A DNA stretch of 64,000 nt from Motacilla alba alba (Eukaryota; Chordata; Aves; Passeriformes; Motacillidae). The notes beneath the pieces are model-generated. The model worked only from the letters and a program-made list of their open reading frames with translations, was not told the origin of the DNA and ran no database searches. Position numbers and translations under genes: made by a program. Of this stretch, positions 55,608-64,000 are shown one piece after another; positions within the stretch are counted from its first letter, which is position 1; each line of letters begins with the position of its first letter. The stretch is taken from NCBI RefSeq assembly GCF_015832195.1, contig NC_052020.1, positions 60,639,888 through 60,703,887 of the forward strand. Reading direction: 5' to 3'.

Positions 55608-56395
55608 GCTCTATAGGACGGCAGTGCCACTCCTGCTGGGAATCCTCCTGGTGTTGTGGAGTGATCTTGGGGCTCTTTCCCTTCTCCCAGGTGGATCCTG
55701 ATCTGGATCAGGAATTCCCCGGCTGTGAGACCGGGATGAGCTTTCAGCCTGATCCTCCCAGTCTGACATTGCCAGATCCTGCAGGGATCCTGCTCCACCT
55801 GGGCTGGTTCGGAGGCTGCAGGTGATGCTTGGAGTGACTTCAGAGCTGTCCAGCATTCCAGAGCCACGCTGAGGGAGAGGGACAAACCCAAACCTGGAAA
55901 GGAAGGAAACCTCCAGAGGAGTGGTAGAAGGGCCAGGCAGCCTGAGAGGATGCAGGGAATTCATCCAAGCATACAGGAATTGGAAAGGATAAAACCCTGA
56001 GGTTCTGTAGGAAAGCAGTGCCACTCCTGCTGGGAATCCTCCTGGCTTTATGGGACCAGCCTGCGGGTGATCTTGGGGCTCTTTTCCTTCTCCCAGGTGG
56101 ATCCCAATCTCCTGGATCAGGAATTCCCCGGCTGTGAGACCGGGATGAGCTTTCAGCCTGATCCTCCCAGTCTGACACTGCCAGTTCCTGCAGGGATCCA
56201 GCTCCACCTGGGCTGGTTCAGAGGCTGCAGGTGATGCTTGGAGTGACTTTAGAGCTGTCCAGCATTCCAGAGCCATGCTGAGGGAAAGGGACAAACCCAA
56301 ACCTGGAAAGAAACCTCCAGAGGGTGGAGAAGGGCCAGGCAGCCTGAGAGGATGCAGGGAATTCATCCAAGCACACAGGAATTGGGAAGTTAAAA
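55608..56395 (+). repeat. 394-bp tandem duplication, two copies
   Basis: GCAGTGCCACTCCTGCTGGG occurs at 55621 and again at 56015, and the whole block repeats with over 90% identity by eye. The differences include an insertion in copy 2 (TTATGGGACCAGCC against TTGTGG) and small indels at the GGAAAGGAAGGAAACC region. It is direct and adjacent. The open frames inside (251 and 119 codons) reflect the repeat only. Confidence 0.92.
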
Positions 56396-56489
56396 ACCCC
56401 GAGGGAATTAAATGTGGCCAGGGCCATCAAGGGTGACAGAAATGCTTCTAAAGTACCTCGGTGATGAAAGGAAGAGCAGGGAAAATTCA

Positions 56490-57005
56490 CAGAATTTCTG
56501 GATTGGGAGAGACCTTCAGGATCATTGAGTCCAGCCCAGCCCCAACAGCTCAACTCAACCCTGGCCCCCAGTGCCACATCCAGGCTCTGTTAAACACACC
56601 CAGGGATGGTGACTGCACCACCTCCCCGGGCAGAACATTCCAGAACTTTATCACCCTTTCTGTGAAAAACTTTTTCCTGATATCCAACCTGAATTTCCCT
56701 TGGTGCAGCTCGAGGCTGTGTCCCCTGCTTCTGTCAGCGCTGCCTGGAAACAGAGCCCAGCCCAGCTGAGCACAGGCACCTTTCAGGAGCTGGGAGAGTG
56801 ATGAGAGCAGCCCTGAGTCTCCTTTGCTCCAGGCTGAGCACCCCCAGATCCCTCAGGGTTCCTCTCAGGGTTTGTGTCCCAGCCCCTCTCCAGCCTCGTT
56901 GCCTCCTCTGGACGCGCTCGAGTGTCCCAAGGTTCTTCCCAAGCTGAGGGGACAGAGCTGGGCACAGCACCCGAGGTGTGCCCTGAGCAGTGAGTCCTGC
57001 CCTGA
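56490..57005 (-). mobile_element. CR1 LINE, longer reverse-oriented copy
   Basis: TTCACAGAATTTCTGGATTG, CCAGTGCCACATCCAGGCTC, CGGGCAGAACATTCCAGAAC, TTTTTCCTGATATCCAACCT and CTCCAGGCTGAGCACCCCC. At about 515 bp it is one of the longest CR1 copies here. Its first 190 bp match 62278-62470. Confidence 0.85.
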
Positions 57006-57026
57006 AGGAAACAGGAGAGCGAGGGC

Positions 57027-57190
57027 TGGAGCCAGGCTGGGAGAGCTGGGAATGCTCCCCTGGAGAGGAGAAGGCTCCAGGCAGAGCTCAGAGCCCCTGG
57101 CAGGGCCTGGAGGGGCTCCAGGAGAGCTGCAGAGGGACTGGGATGAGGGATGGAGGGACAGGAGCCAGGGAATGGCTCCCGGTGCCGGGG
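57027..57190 (+). mobile_element. CR1 fragment, plus orientation
   Basis: GAGCCAGGCTGGGAGAGCTG through GGAGAAGGCTCCAGGCAGAG to GGCTCCCGGTGCC; near-identical to 6574-6740 and 30775-30935. Confidence 0.8.
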
Positions 57191-57417
57191 CAGCGCAGCG
57201 CTCCTGCTCCAGGAGCCGCAGCCAGATGGCACCGGCAGCCTGCAATTCCTTCTCCTTGCTGTGTCCGTGAATCCCAGCGGGCAGGAATTTGTCCTGTGGA
57301 TTCCCTGTCCTTGCTTCCATTTGAAACATCCCAATATTTTGTATCCTTGCTGCTGGACAGCAGGACTGGGCCAGAGTCGAGCTCTGCTTGAGTCTGTGTG
57401 ACACTGGAAGCAAAATT

Positions 57418-57680
57418 CCAGTTGCTTCCTTTCCTTTTCCCCCCCCTTTTCCTTTTCCCCCCCCCTTTCCCCCCTTTTCCTTGCCCTCTCTTCCCTCATG
57501 CTCTGCTCCTGCACGTTCTATCATTTTGGGGAAAAAAGTTTAAAATCCCACCCAAAGGAGGCAGGTGCTTGTTATCCCTGCTCAGGTTATCCCTGATTTT
57601 CTCCTGTTTCTTCACCAGCCCCCGCTGAGCTCTCCTCATCCTCCTCATCCTCCTCATCCTCATCTCCTCATCCTCACTGG
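57418..57680 (+). repeat. Polypyrimidine tract and CCTCAT repeat
   Basis: 57424-57500 is almost pure C/T with C7-C8 blocks; 57632-57680 is repeated TCCTCATCC. Long mirror-like pyrimidine tracts can form triplex DNA. Confidence 0.7.
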
Positions 57681-57837
57681 GACCACGAACATTCCTGACC
57701 CGAGGGCTTTTACCCATAAATTCATTTTAGGAGAGTCAAACTCAGGGACATTTGGGTGTCACTTGGTGGGGCCAAAAGCTGTGCTGAGCTCGAGGGAAGC
57801 ATCTCCTGCATCCAGCACCGGAGACTTGGGGAAATCC

Positions 57838-58098
57838 CATGGACTGGGGTCAATCCCATCCCATGGCTTTGGGTCATTCCCATCCCATGGCTTTGGGTCA
57901 TTCCCATCCCATGGATTTGGGTCATTCCCATCCCATGGCTTTGGGTGACTCCCATCCCATGGATTTGAGTCCATCCCATGGATTTGGGTGACTCCCATGG
58001 CTTTGGGTCAATCCCATCCCATGGCTTTGGGTCAATCCCATCCCATGGCTTTGGGTCAATCCCATCCCATGGCTTTGGGTCAATCCCATGGATTTCTC
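57838..58098 (+). repeat. 24-bp minisatellite
   Basis: About ten copies of GGGTCATTCCCATCCCATGG plus CTTT, with GACTCC, CAATCC and ATTT variants. Because 24 is divisible by three, it leaves long repetitive frames on both strands. Confidence 0.92.
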
Positions 58099-58287
58099 CC
58101 TGCTGATTGCCAGCACCAGGCTGGGACTGCAGTGATGCTCCCATATCCCAAATTCCCAGTTTATAATTTGATTTATTCCTTTAGCACCCTCCTCTGCTAA
58201 ACTTTCCCTATCCCAGTGCTGGGGTGAGCCCCGAGCCAGGGTGTGGCACCCTCTGAGCAGGAGAATTTTCCAGGAAAAATTTCCCCA

Positions 58288-58482
58288 TGGAAAAGGTGCT
58301 CAGGCCTTGGAATTGGCTGCCCAGGATGGTTTGGAATCCCCATCCCTGGAGGTGTCCCAGGAATTCCTGGAGGTGGCACTCAGAGCTCTGGGCTGGGGAC
58401 AAGGTGGGGATCAGGCACAGCTGGGACTGGATGATCCCAAAGATTTTTCCCAGCTCCATGATTCCATGATTCTGCTCCGAGT
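58288..58482 (+). mobile_element. CR1 3' fragment
   Basis: AAGGTGCTCAGGCCTTGG, AATCCCCATCCCTGGAGGTG, CTGGGACTGGATGATCCC and a tail CCATGATTCCATGATTC. Confidence 0.75.
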
Positions 58483-58934
58483 TTTTAACAATCTGGTGGG
58501 ATAAACACCCAGGAAAATCCAGGCAGATGGGATCAGGCTGAAGTGCTTCTAAATAAAACATTCCCAAGGGCTGGCAGGAGGCACCAGTGGCTCCAATTCA
58601 CGCCTCTTGTTGGGAGTGTGTTCCTTGCAGACAATGTTTATTTATGGCATGGAAAAATCTATTTCCATCCAATCATTTCCATAACTGAATATTTATACCA
58701 ACAGCCACTGAATGCTCCTTGACTAAAGTGAAAAAGTATTTATTCAGTTAGAAATGTTTACTCGTTTAGTGGTAAAACTGCTTGGAACAAACTTAAAAAA
58801 TCAAACCGGTGCCTTCCCCTGTCGCAGGATTTCCGTGGTTTTCCGGGCATCAGCAATGGATAACGGTGGAATTATCACTGCAGCTCGAGGAGCCTCTGTG
58901 TATTGATACCTTTAATCTCAGAGACTGTTGCTTT

Positions 58935-59235
58935 AGGTGGGATATTGGGAATTGGGAATTCCTGGTGGGGAGGGGCTGGGCTGGAATTCCCGGAGCAGCT
59001 GGGGCTGCCCCTGGATCCCTGGCAGTGCCCAAGGCCAGGCCGGAGCAGCCTGGGACAGTGGGAGGTGTCCCTGCCATGGCAGGGGTGGAATTAAATTGGA
59101 TTTCAGGTCCATTCCAACCCATTCTGGAATAACCAGGCAGTGCTGGAGTCCCCATTCCTGGAGGGATTTAAGTCCCTGTGCATGTGGCACTTGGGGACAC
59201 GGAGCAGGGTGGCCTTGTCACTGCTGGGGATGGTT
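58935..59235 (+). mobile_element. CR1 3' fragment(s)
   Basis: GGGATATTGGGAATTGGG, CTGGGGCTGCCCCTGG and GTGTCCCTGCCATGG, followed by GGAGTCCCCATTCCTGGAGG and GTGCATGTGGCACTTGGGG. Confidence 0.8.
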
Positions 59236-59249
59236 GGACTCCGTCTTAG

Positions 59250-59520
59250 CTTCCTCCCTGCCCTGGGCAGCTGTGCCAGGGCTGGACAAACCTTTCCATG
59301 GATAAATGTTCCCAAAATCCACCCTGAGCTGCCCTGGCCCAGCCTGAGGCTGTCCCCTCTGCTGCTGTCCCTGTTCCCTGGGAGCAGAGCCCAAATTCTC
59401 CTGGCTGTCCCCTCCTGCCGGGATCTGGCATCCCTGAGAGGCTGAAGCTGCCCCTCCTCTCCCTCAGAGCAGCTCCAGCTCCATCCCAGCCCTGCTGAGC
59501 TGCTCCCTCTGCATTTTTCC
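59250..59520 (-). mobile_element. CR1 fragment, reverse orientation
   Basis: CCAGGGCTGGACAAACC, CACCCTGAGCTGCCCTGGCC, CCCTGTTCCCTGGGAGCAG; the same segment as 4870-5000. It abuts the plus-strand copy, giving a composite CR1 cluster. Confidence 0.7.
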
Positions 59521-60199
59521 AGCACTGGGATAGGGAAAGTTTAGCAAAGGACTGTGCTAAAGGAATAAATCAAATTATAAACTGGGAATGTGGGATATGT
59601 GTCATTTTCTTCCATGAGATTGGAAGAGGCTTCTCAGCCCCCTAAAGTTGAAATTTTTGGGAATGAGGGGCTCTTGTTGCTGTCCTGGCAGCTCCTGCTT
59701 GTGCTGGTGAATCAATCCAGCCCCACTGCTGGGACGCTTCCCCCAGCACAGGGGGGTTGTAGGTGAGCTCTGGGAGGGGAAATCCATGCCAAAACCTGGA
59801 TTGCTTGGATTTCATCCCATAAAAGCTGGATTCATGCCTCTGCTTAAAGCTTCCTGCTTTGCAGAGGGGATTTTGCTTCTCCAGCAGCATCTCCTTGCTC
59901 CTCTCCATCCTCATCCTCATCATCCTCTTCCTCCTCCTCCTGAGGTGGCTCTGCAGAGCTGGGATTCCATTAAATGGGAGGAATTCAGCTGGGATCTCAG
60001 CTGTGCTGCAGAAATCCCCCCCTGACCATGCACCTGGGATCCTCCCACACCTGCAGAGCCTTCTGATGGATTCATTCCTTTTTGCTTCTCCTTAACTGGC
60101 ATGAAAAAAGGGGAAAAGCAGGCAAAACCCTGGAGCCAGCCCTGCCTGGGGCTTACTGGGCTCAGGATTATTATTTTTATTTAAAATTCTGTGGGTTTC

Positions 60200-60262
60200 T
60201 TTTTTTTTTGTTGTTTTGTTTTGGTTTTGGTTTTTGTTTGTTTGTTTGTTTGTTTGTTTAAC
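60200..60262 (+). repeat. GTTT microsatellite
   Basis: TTTTTTTTTGTTGTTTTG grading into seven or so GTTT steps. Confidence 0.9.
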
Positions 60263-60589
60263 TGATATTTTTGGAGCTCTGAGAGCACAAAGAATATTTT
60301 GGTGAGTGTGTGCAGGCATCACTCATCACAGCTTTGAGGGTGGTAAACACCATCCAAACCCCAGAAAAGAAATTCTCTGTGGCTTGGGAGAGCAGAAATC
60401 CCTCTGGAATTCTGTCCTGAGTTTATGGCTGTGTGTCTGGAGCACCAGGAGCTGTAAAAATGCTGTGGCTCCTTGGATTTGACAAAAAAATCTGTGCCCA
60501 GCTCTGTCATCCCCTGCTGGATTTGGGCTCGTGATGGATTTTGGGTGGATGTGGGAGATTCCTGATTTTTGGGGTTGTTTGGGGTGGAT

Positions 60590-60780
60590 TTGAGGGGTTG
60601 GAATGGGGAGGGGCTGGCACAGAGTTCCCCATCCATGAAAAGGTGTCCAAGGCCAGTTTGGGGCAGCCTGGGATAGGGGAAGTGTCCCTGCTGTGGCAGG
60701 GCTGGGATGAAATGGGATTTAAAGGGATTTAAAATCCCTTCCAGCCCCAGCCAGGCTGGAATTCCCTGATTCCATTCTGC
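60590..60780 (+). mobile_element. CR1 3' fragment
   Basis: TGTCCAAGGCCAGTTTGGGG, GGAAGTGTCCCTGCTGTGG and AATCCCTTCCAGCCCCAGCC. Confidence 0.7.
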
Positions 60781-60789
60781 CCCAGAGCT

Positions 60790-62270
60790 TGGCCACTGCT
60801 GCCCCCAGTCCAGCCCTGATGCGCCTTTGGAATGGAACATTTATAAATTTCCAATTTATCTCTTTGCAACCGAGGGGGGAAAACATTTTGAGGGATCAGT
60901 TTTGTTTGCACAGGGGTTGTCCCAAAAATACTGGGACAAAAACAGTGGGAAGGGTGGTGGAAGGGATGGAGTGATGCCTCTCTTCCATAAGGGGCTGCTC
61001 AGAGCGTGAATATCCCCATTAAAAACACAAAAAATTTCCCTTTTCTGGCTGAGAACTGATCAAAGTCTGGCTGAAAACTCAGTTTTTGGGGTGAGAGTGA
61101 GGAACTGACACCCAGCCTGAATCTTTGGTTACAGAGCAGCAGGTTTAGCTCATCCCTGCCAGTGCCGGGTTTCCAGACAGACTCCAGAGAGATGATGGGA
61201 CTGCCAGCTTGGAGATTTCTGCCCCAAAAGGTGTCCCCCTCTCCTTTTGGGGGGACTGCAGCTCCCAAAGCCCCACAGAGCCCCTGCAGCGTGGCCAAAC
61301 TGGGGTTCCCTATTTCCCCAGACCCCAGCCTGGGGGTCCAAACCCCAAATCTGTTCCTTGAGTGCCAGAAAAGGGAATAAAACACAAAAAAATTTTAAAA
61401 ACCATGATTTCCTGGTTGTTTTTCTCTCCCAGGGCTGAGTAGATGGGCTGGGAATGGGATGGGAAGGGCTCTGAGCATCAAGAAGGGATAAAAGGGGCTG
61501 GTTTGGCGCTCTGAAATGAGATTTTTGAGGACTTGAACAGGCTGGTGATTAAAACTGAGGGAAGTTTTATCAGATAAATGGATGAGCACGTGTCAGGTGT
61601 GTGTTTTAATCCCAGGCACATTCCAAGGATGGGCAGAACCTCAGGAAATGAATCCTGGGGTGACTTTGTTTACTCCCAGCCTGGATAGAGCTGTCCAAAG
61701 TGTCCTGCCCTCACCAGGTAACTGAAATTCCTTTAAAATAAATCCAAATTCCAGGCTTTTTTTTTGGCTTTGATGAGTGGATTTTCCTCTCTGCAGAGGC
61801 AGAGCAAACCCAGTAAATAAAAGTCCGTGGCAGCAGGAGCTGGATGGCTGCAACTGGAAAGGTCTTGGAGCGTCTGGAGGGAAGGGAATGGATTGATTTA
61901 TGATTTTAACAAGCCTGGCTGGGCAGGGAGTCGTGCCTAGATGGTTTGAAAGGCAGGAGGAGATATTAATCAAAATTAAAGCTGCTCTCTGAGCCGCTGG
62001 GCTGGGTCCTGCCTAATTAATTCCAGGCCTAAAGCAGGGCCAGGGAAAGGACAGCCTGGAGCGAGGGGCTGGGGTTTGGCAGAGGCTGGAGCAAGGGCAG
62101 GGGTGAGGAATCATCGATGGGGTCACCTGGAGGGGCTGTGGCCCCTGGGATCAGTGGCAGTGACGGACGGGGAGCCGGCACGAGGAGCAGCAGCGACATT
62201 TCTGGAGCTGCAGCTGCAATCCTGCCCTGCCGAAGGTCAGCTGGGCTTGGACTGGGAACTGCAGCTCTGG
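60790..62270. other. Intergenic DNA without recognised genes
   Basis: I see nothing beyond short low-complexity stretches. Confidence 0.45.
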
Positions 62271-62277
62271 AGAATCC

Positions 62278-62470
62278 GCAGAATTCCCAGAATCGCTGGC
62301 TTGGGAGAGACCTTTGAGATCGTGGAGTAAAACCCAGCCCAAACAGCTCAGCTCAGCCCTGGCCCCCAGTGCCACATCCAGGCTTTGTTGAACACACCCA
62401 GGGATGGTGACTCCAGCACCTCCCCGGGCAGAACATTCCAGAACTTCATCACCCTTTCTGTGAAAAAACA
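62278..62470 (-). mobile_element. CR1 fragment, reverse orientation
   Basis: TCCCAGAATCGCTGGCTTGG, CCAGTGCCACATCCAGGCTT and CGGGCAGAACATTCCAGAAC; parallels 56490-56680. A plus-strand CR1 5'-body scrap (AGCAAAGGAGGCTCAGGGG) lies at 62918-62936. Confidence 0.8.
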
Positions 62471-63039
62471 TGAAAAAATTATGGTTTGGGGCACAAGCCG
62501 GGCTTTTCAGCCTGGACTGAGCTGTGAAAGCCCTGCTGCCTCACCTCACCCCTCACTCCTCATTCAGGAATTGTCATTCTGAGGGAAAGCTCCCACAAAA
62601 GGCTGAGCAGGGGGTGCTGGTGGGGCTTCCCCCACCGGGGTGAGGTTCCAGAACAGTTCTTGTTGGAAAAGGCTCCAAGGTCACGGAGTCCGAGCTGTGA
62701 GTGATCCCACCTTGGTTTTCAGGACACGAGGGATCTCTGGGTGTTCCTGGAGGGGCACGCGCAGAGCAGCCATGCCAAACCCACCTCCCATGGCCTGGAC
62801 TCGGGATGGTGCAGGAATTCCAGGAGGTTTTTATGGAAATCTCCACGTCTTTCCTTATGGAATCCATATTTTCCATATGGAAAATGTGAGGGAGCTGGGA
62901 AGGGGCTCAGCCTGGAGCAAAGGAGGCTCAGGGGGGACCCTTGGCTGAGCAGAGGACAGAGACCTTTAAAGGACATTCCTGCAGCCAAGGATGAAGGGTG
63001 AGCGTGAGGAACTTGGAAGCAATTCAAGACAAAACTCCT

Positions 63040-63470
63040 GAATTGTTTTTGATAATGCAGTTTATTTTTCTTACCTTTTACCTGAACAAAAAAAAGTGAA
63101 TTCAGCTCACATCTTCACAGCATGGTTTAAAAAGGCACAAGACTTCTAGTTACAAGGCCTTTTAAAGATTTATTAACTAATAAAGCACTAGTAACAAAAA
63201 TGTTTATATTTTAAACTCAATCTTTAAATATTTTGTCTTATAGACTCATGCTACAGTGTAAGTTTTCTTAATTAATTATAACACACAAATGTACAGTGCT
63301 ACATTCTAAACTTATTTACTTTTATAACTAATGTTATTTTTTCTGTAACTTAAACTCTAAAACTCTAAATTTCCTTAACGTGTCTCTGCTTTAAACTACA
63401 AATCCACATTCTCACTTCTAACATTTCAGTTTAAAAGCCTTTTCTAAACCCCAAACTCTGGGTTTTCCAC
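63040..63470. other. AT-rich segment of unknown origin
   Basis: AT-rich with words such as AAACTCTAAAACTCTAAATT. It may be part of an LTR element, but I cannot name it and found no ends. Confidence 0.35.
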
Positions 63471-63747
63471 CCTGTGATATCACACACTTCTATCCAAACC
63501 CCACACCCCCAATCCCAGTTCTGTCATTCCCTTCTGGAAGCTTCTCCACGGCCTCAGGTCACTGCAGTGTTCTCTTGGGGGTCAGAGCCTGGCAGCACAG
63601 AAAGCCTGGAATTCTCTGCAATTCCCAGGGTTCCAACATTGTTTGGCTTTTCCTTTCCCTGTTAAAGTGGCTTCACCTCCCACTTTCCCCCTCCCGATTT
63701 TCTCCCCCATCCCATGGGATTGTGAGGGGCCGTGCCTGGGATGAAAA

Positions 63748-64000
63748 CTGTCACAGTCACATTTCCTGGAAAAATCCCTTCGCCCAGGATTTTCTCCTGG
63801 GAAGCTGAGAAGCCTCAGAGAAAAGGAAAACAATTCTGATCTCATTTGCTTCTCCTGTGTTTTGCTGGTCTGGAATGTGTTTGGGGATTGTTCACCCACA
63901 GGTGATTGTTCCATTGGTTTCTGGGAGTTGTTTTCACTCTTTGGCCAGTCAGGGCCAAGCTGTGTCAGGCTCTGGAGAGAGTCACGAGTTTCATTATTAT
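63748..64000 (+). mobile_element. ERV LTR, cut by the right edge
   Basis: Starts TGTCACAGTCACATTTCCTG and continues GAAAAATCCCTTCGCCCAGG, GGGAAGCTGAGAAGCCTCAG and GTCACGAGTTTCATTATTAT. These are words of an abundant passerine LTR family. It appears to be the same family as 43800-44100 in opposite orientation; the remainder lies outside the window. Confidence 0.6.

Noticed and set aside
55611..56366. 251-codon minus-strand frame with an internal repeat
   Set aside because: Reflects the 394-bp tandem duplication; no start context or family match.

Overview
This window is vertebrate nuclear DNA from a bird, very probably a songbird (passerine). The bird call rests on dense 5'-truncated CR1 LINE fragments on both strands, GC-rich CpG-island promoters and short introns. 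The songbird call rests on several LTR fragments that resemble passerine ERVL/ERVK families I know; it is an inference, because no database search was possible.

The genes correspond to human 14q21.3 in the same order and relative orientation. From left to right they are KLHDC1 (minus, only coding exon 1 at 1840-1941), POLE2 (plus, complete, 19 exons, 5377-22151), DNAAF2 (plus, complete, 3 exons, 23789-38152), MGAT2 (minus, single coding exon, 40084-41424), LRR1 (minus, 4 coding exons, 43336-50532), a 7SL/SRP RNA-like gene (minus, 52620-52919) and RPS29 (plus, 3 exons, 53139-53521). From 53.6 to 64 kb I see no gene, only CR1 fragments, tandem repeats and LTR pieces. The mammalian RPL36AL retrogene that lies between LRR1 and MGAT2 in humans is absent, as expected for a bird.

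The genes do not form one pathway. POLE2 (DNA polymerase epsilon subunit) and LRR1 (CUL2 receptor that unloads the CMG helicase) both act at the replisome. DNAAF2 assembles ciliary dynein, MGAT2 builds complex N-glycans in the Golgi, RPS29 is a ribosomal protein, and KLHDC1 is a CUL5 degron receptor. KLHDC1/POLE2 and 7SL/RPS29 are head to head; DNAAF2 and MGAT2 are tail to tail.

The most notable signals are: (1) an array in POLE2 intron 16 built from repeated copies of the 3' splice site and first bases of exon 17; (2) a DNAAF2 promoter with three tandem X-box-like and YY1-like modules, fitting a ciliary gene; (3) a 300-bp 7SL-like gene with a conserved upstream CRE but a diverged SRP54-binding helix; (4) a U12-type AT-AC intron in POLE2; (5) a perfect 55-bp inverted repeat made of two CR1 copies in DNAAF2 intron 1; (6) several minisatellites, a 394-bp tandem duplication, and a 700-bp solo LTR with 6-bp target-site duplications.
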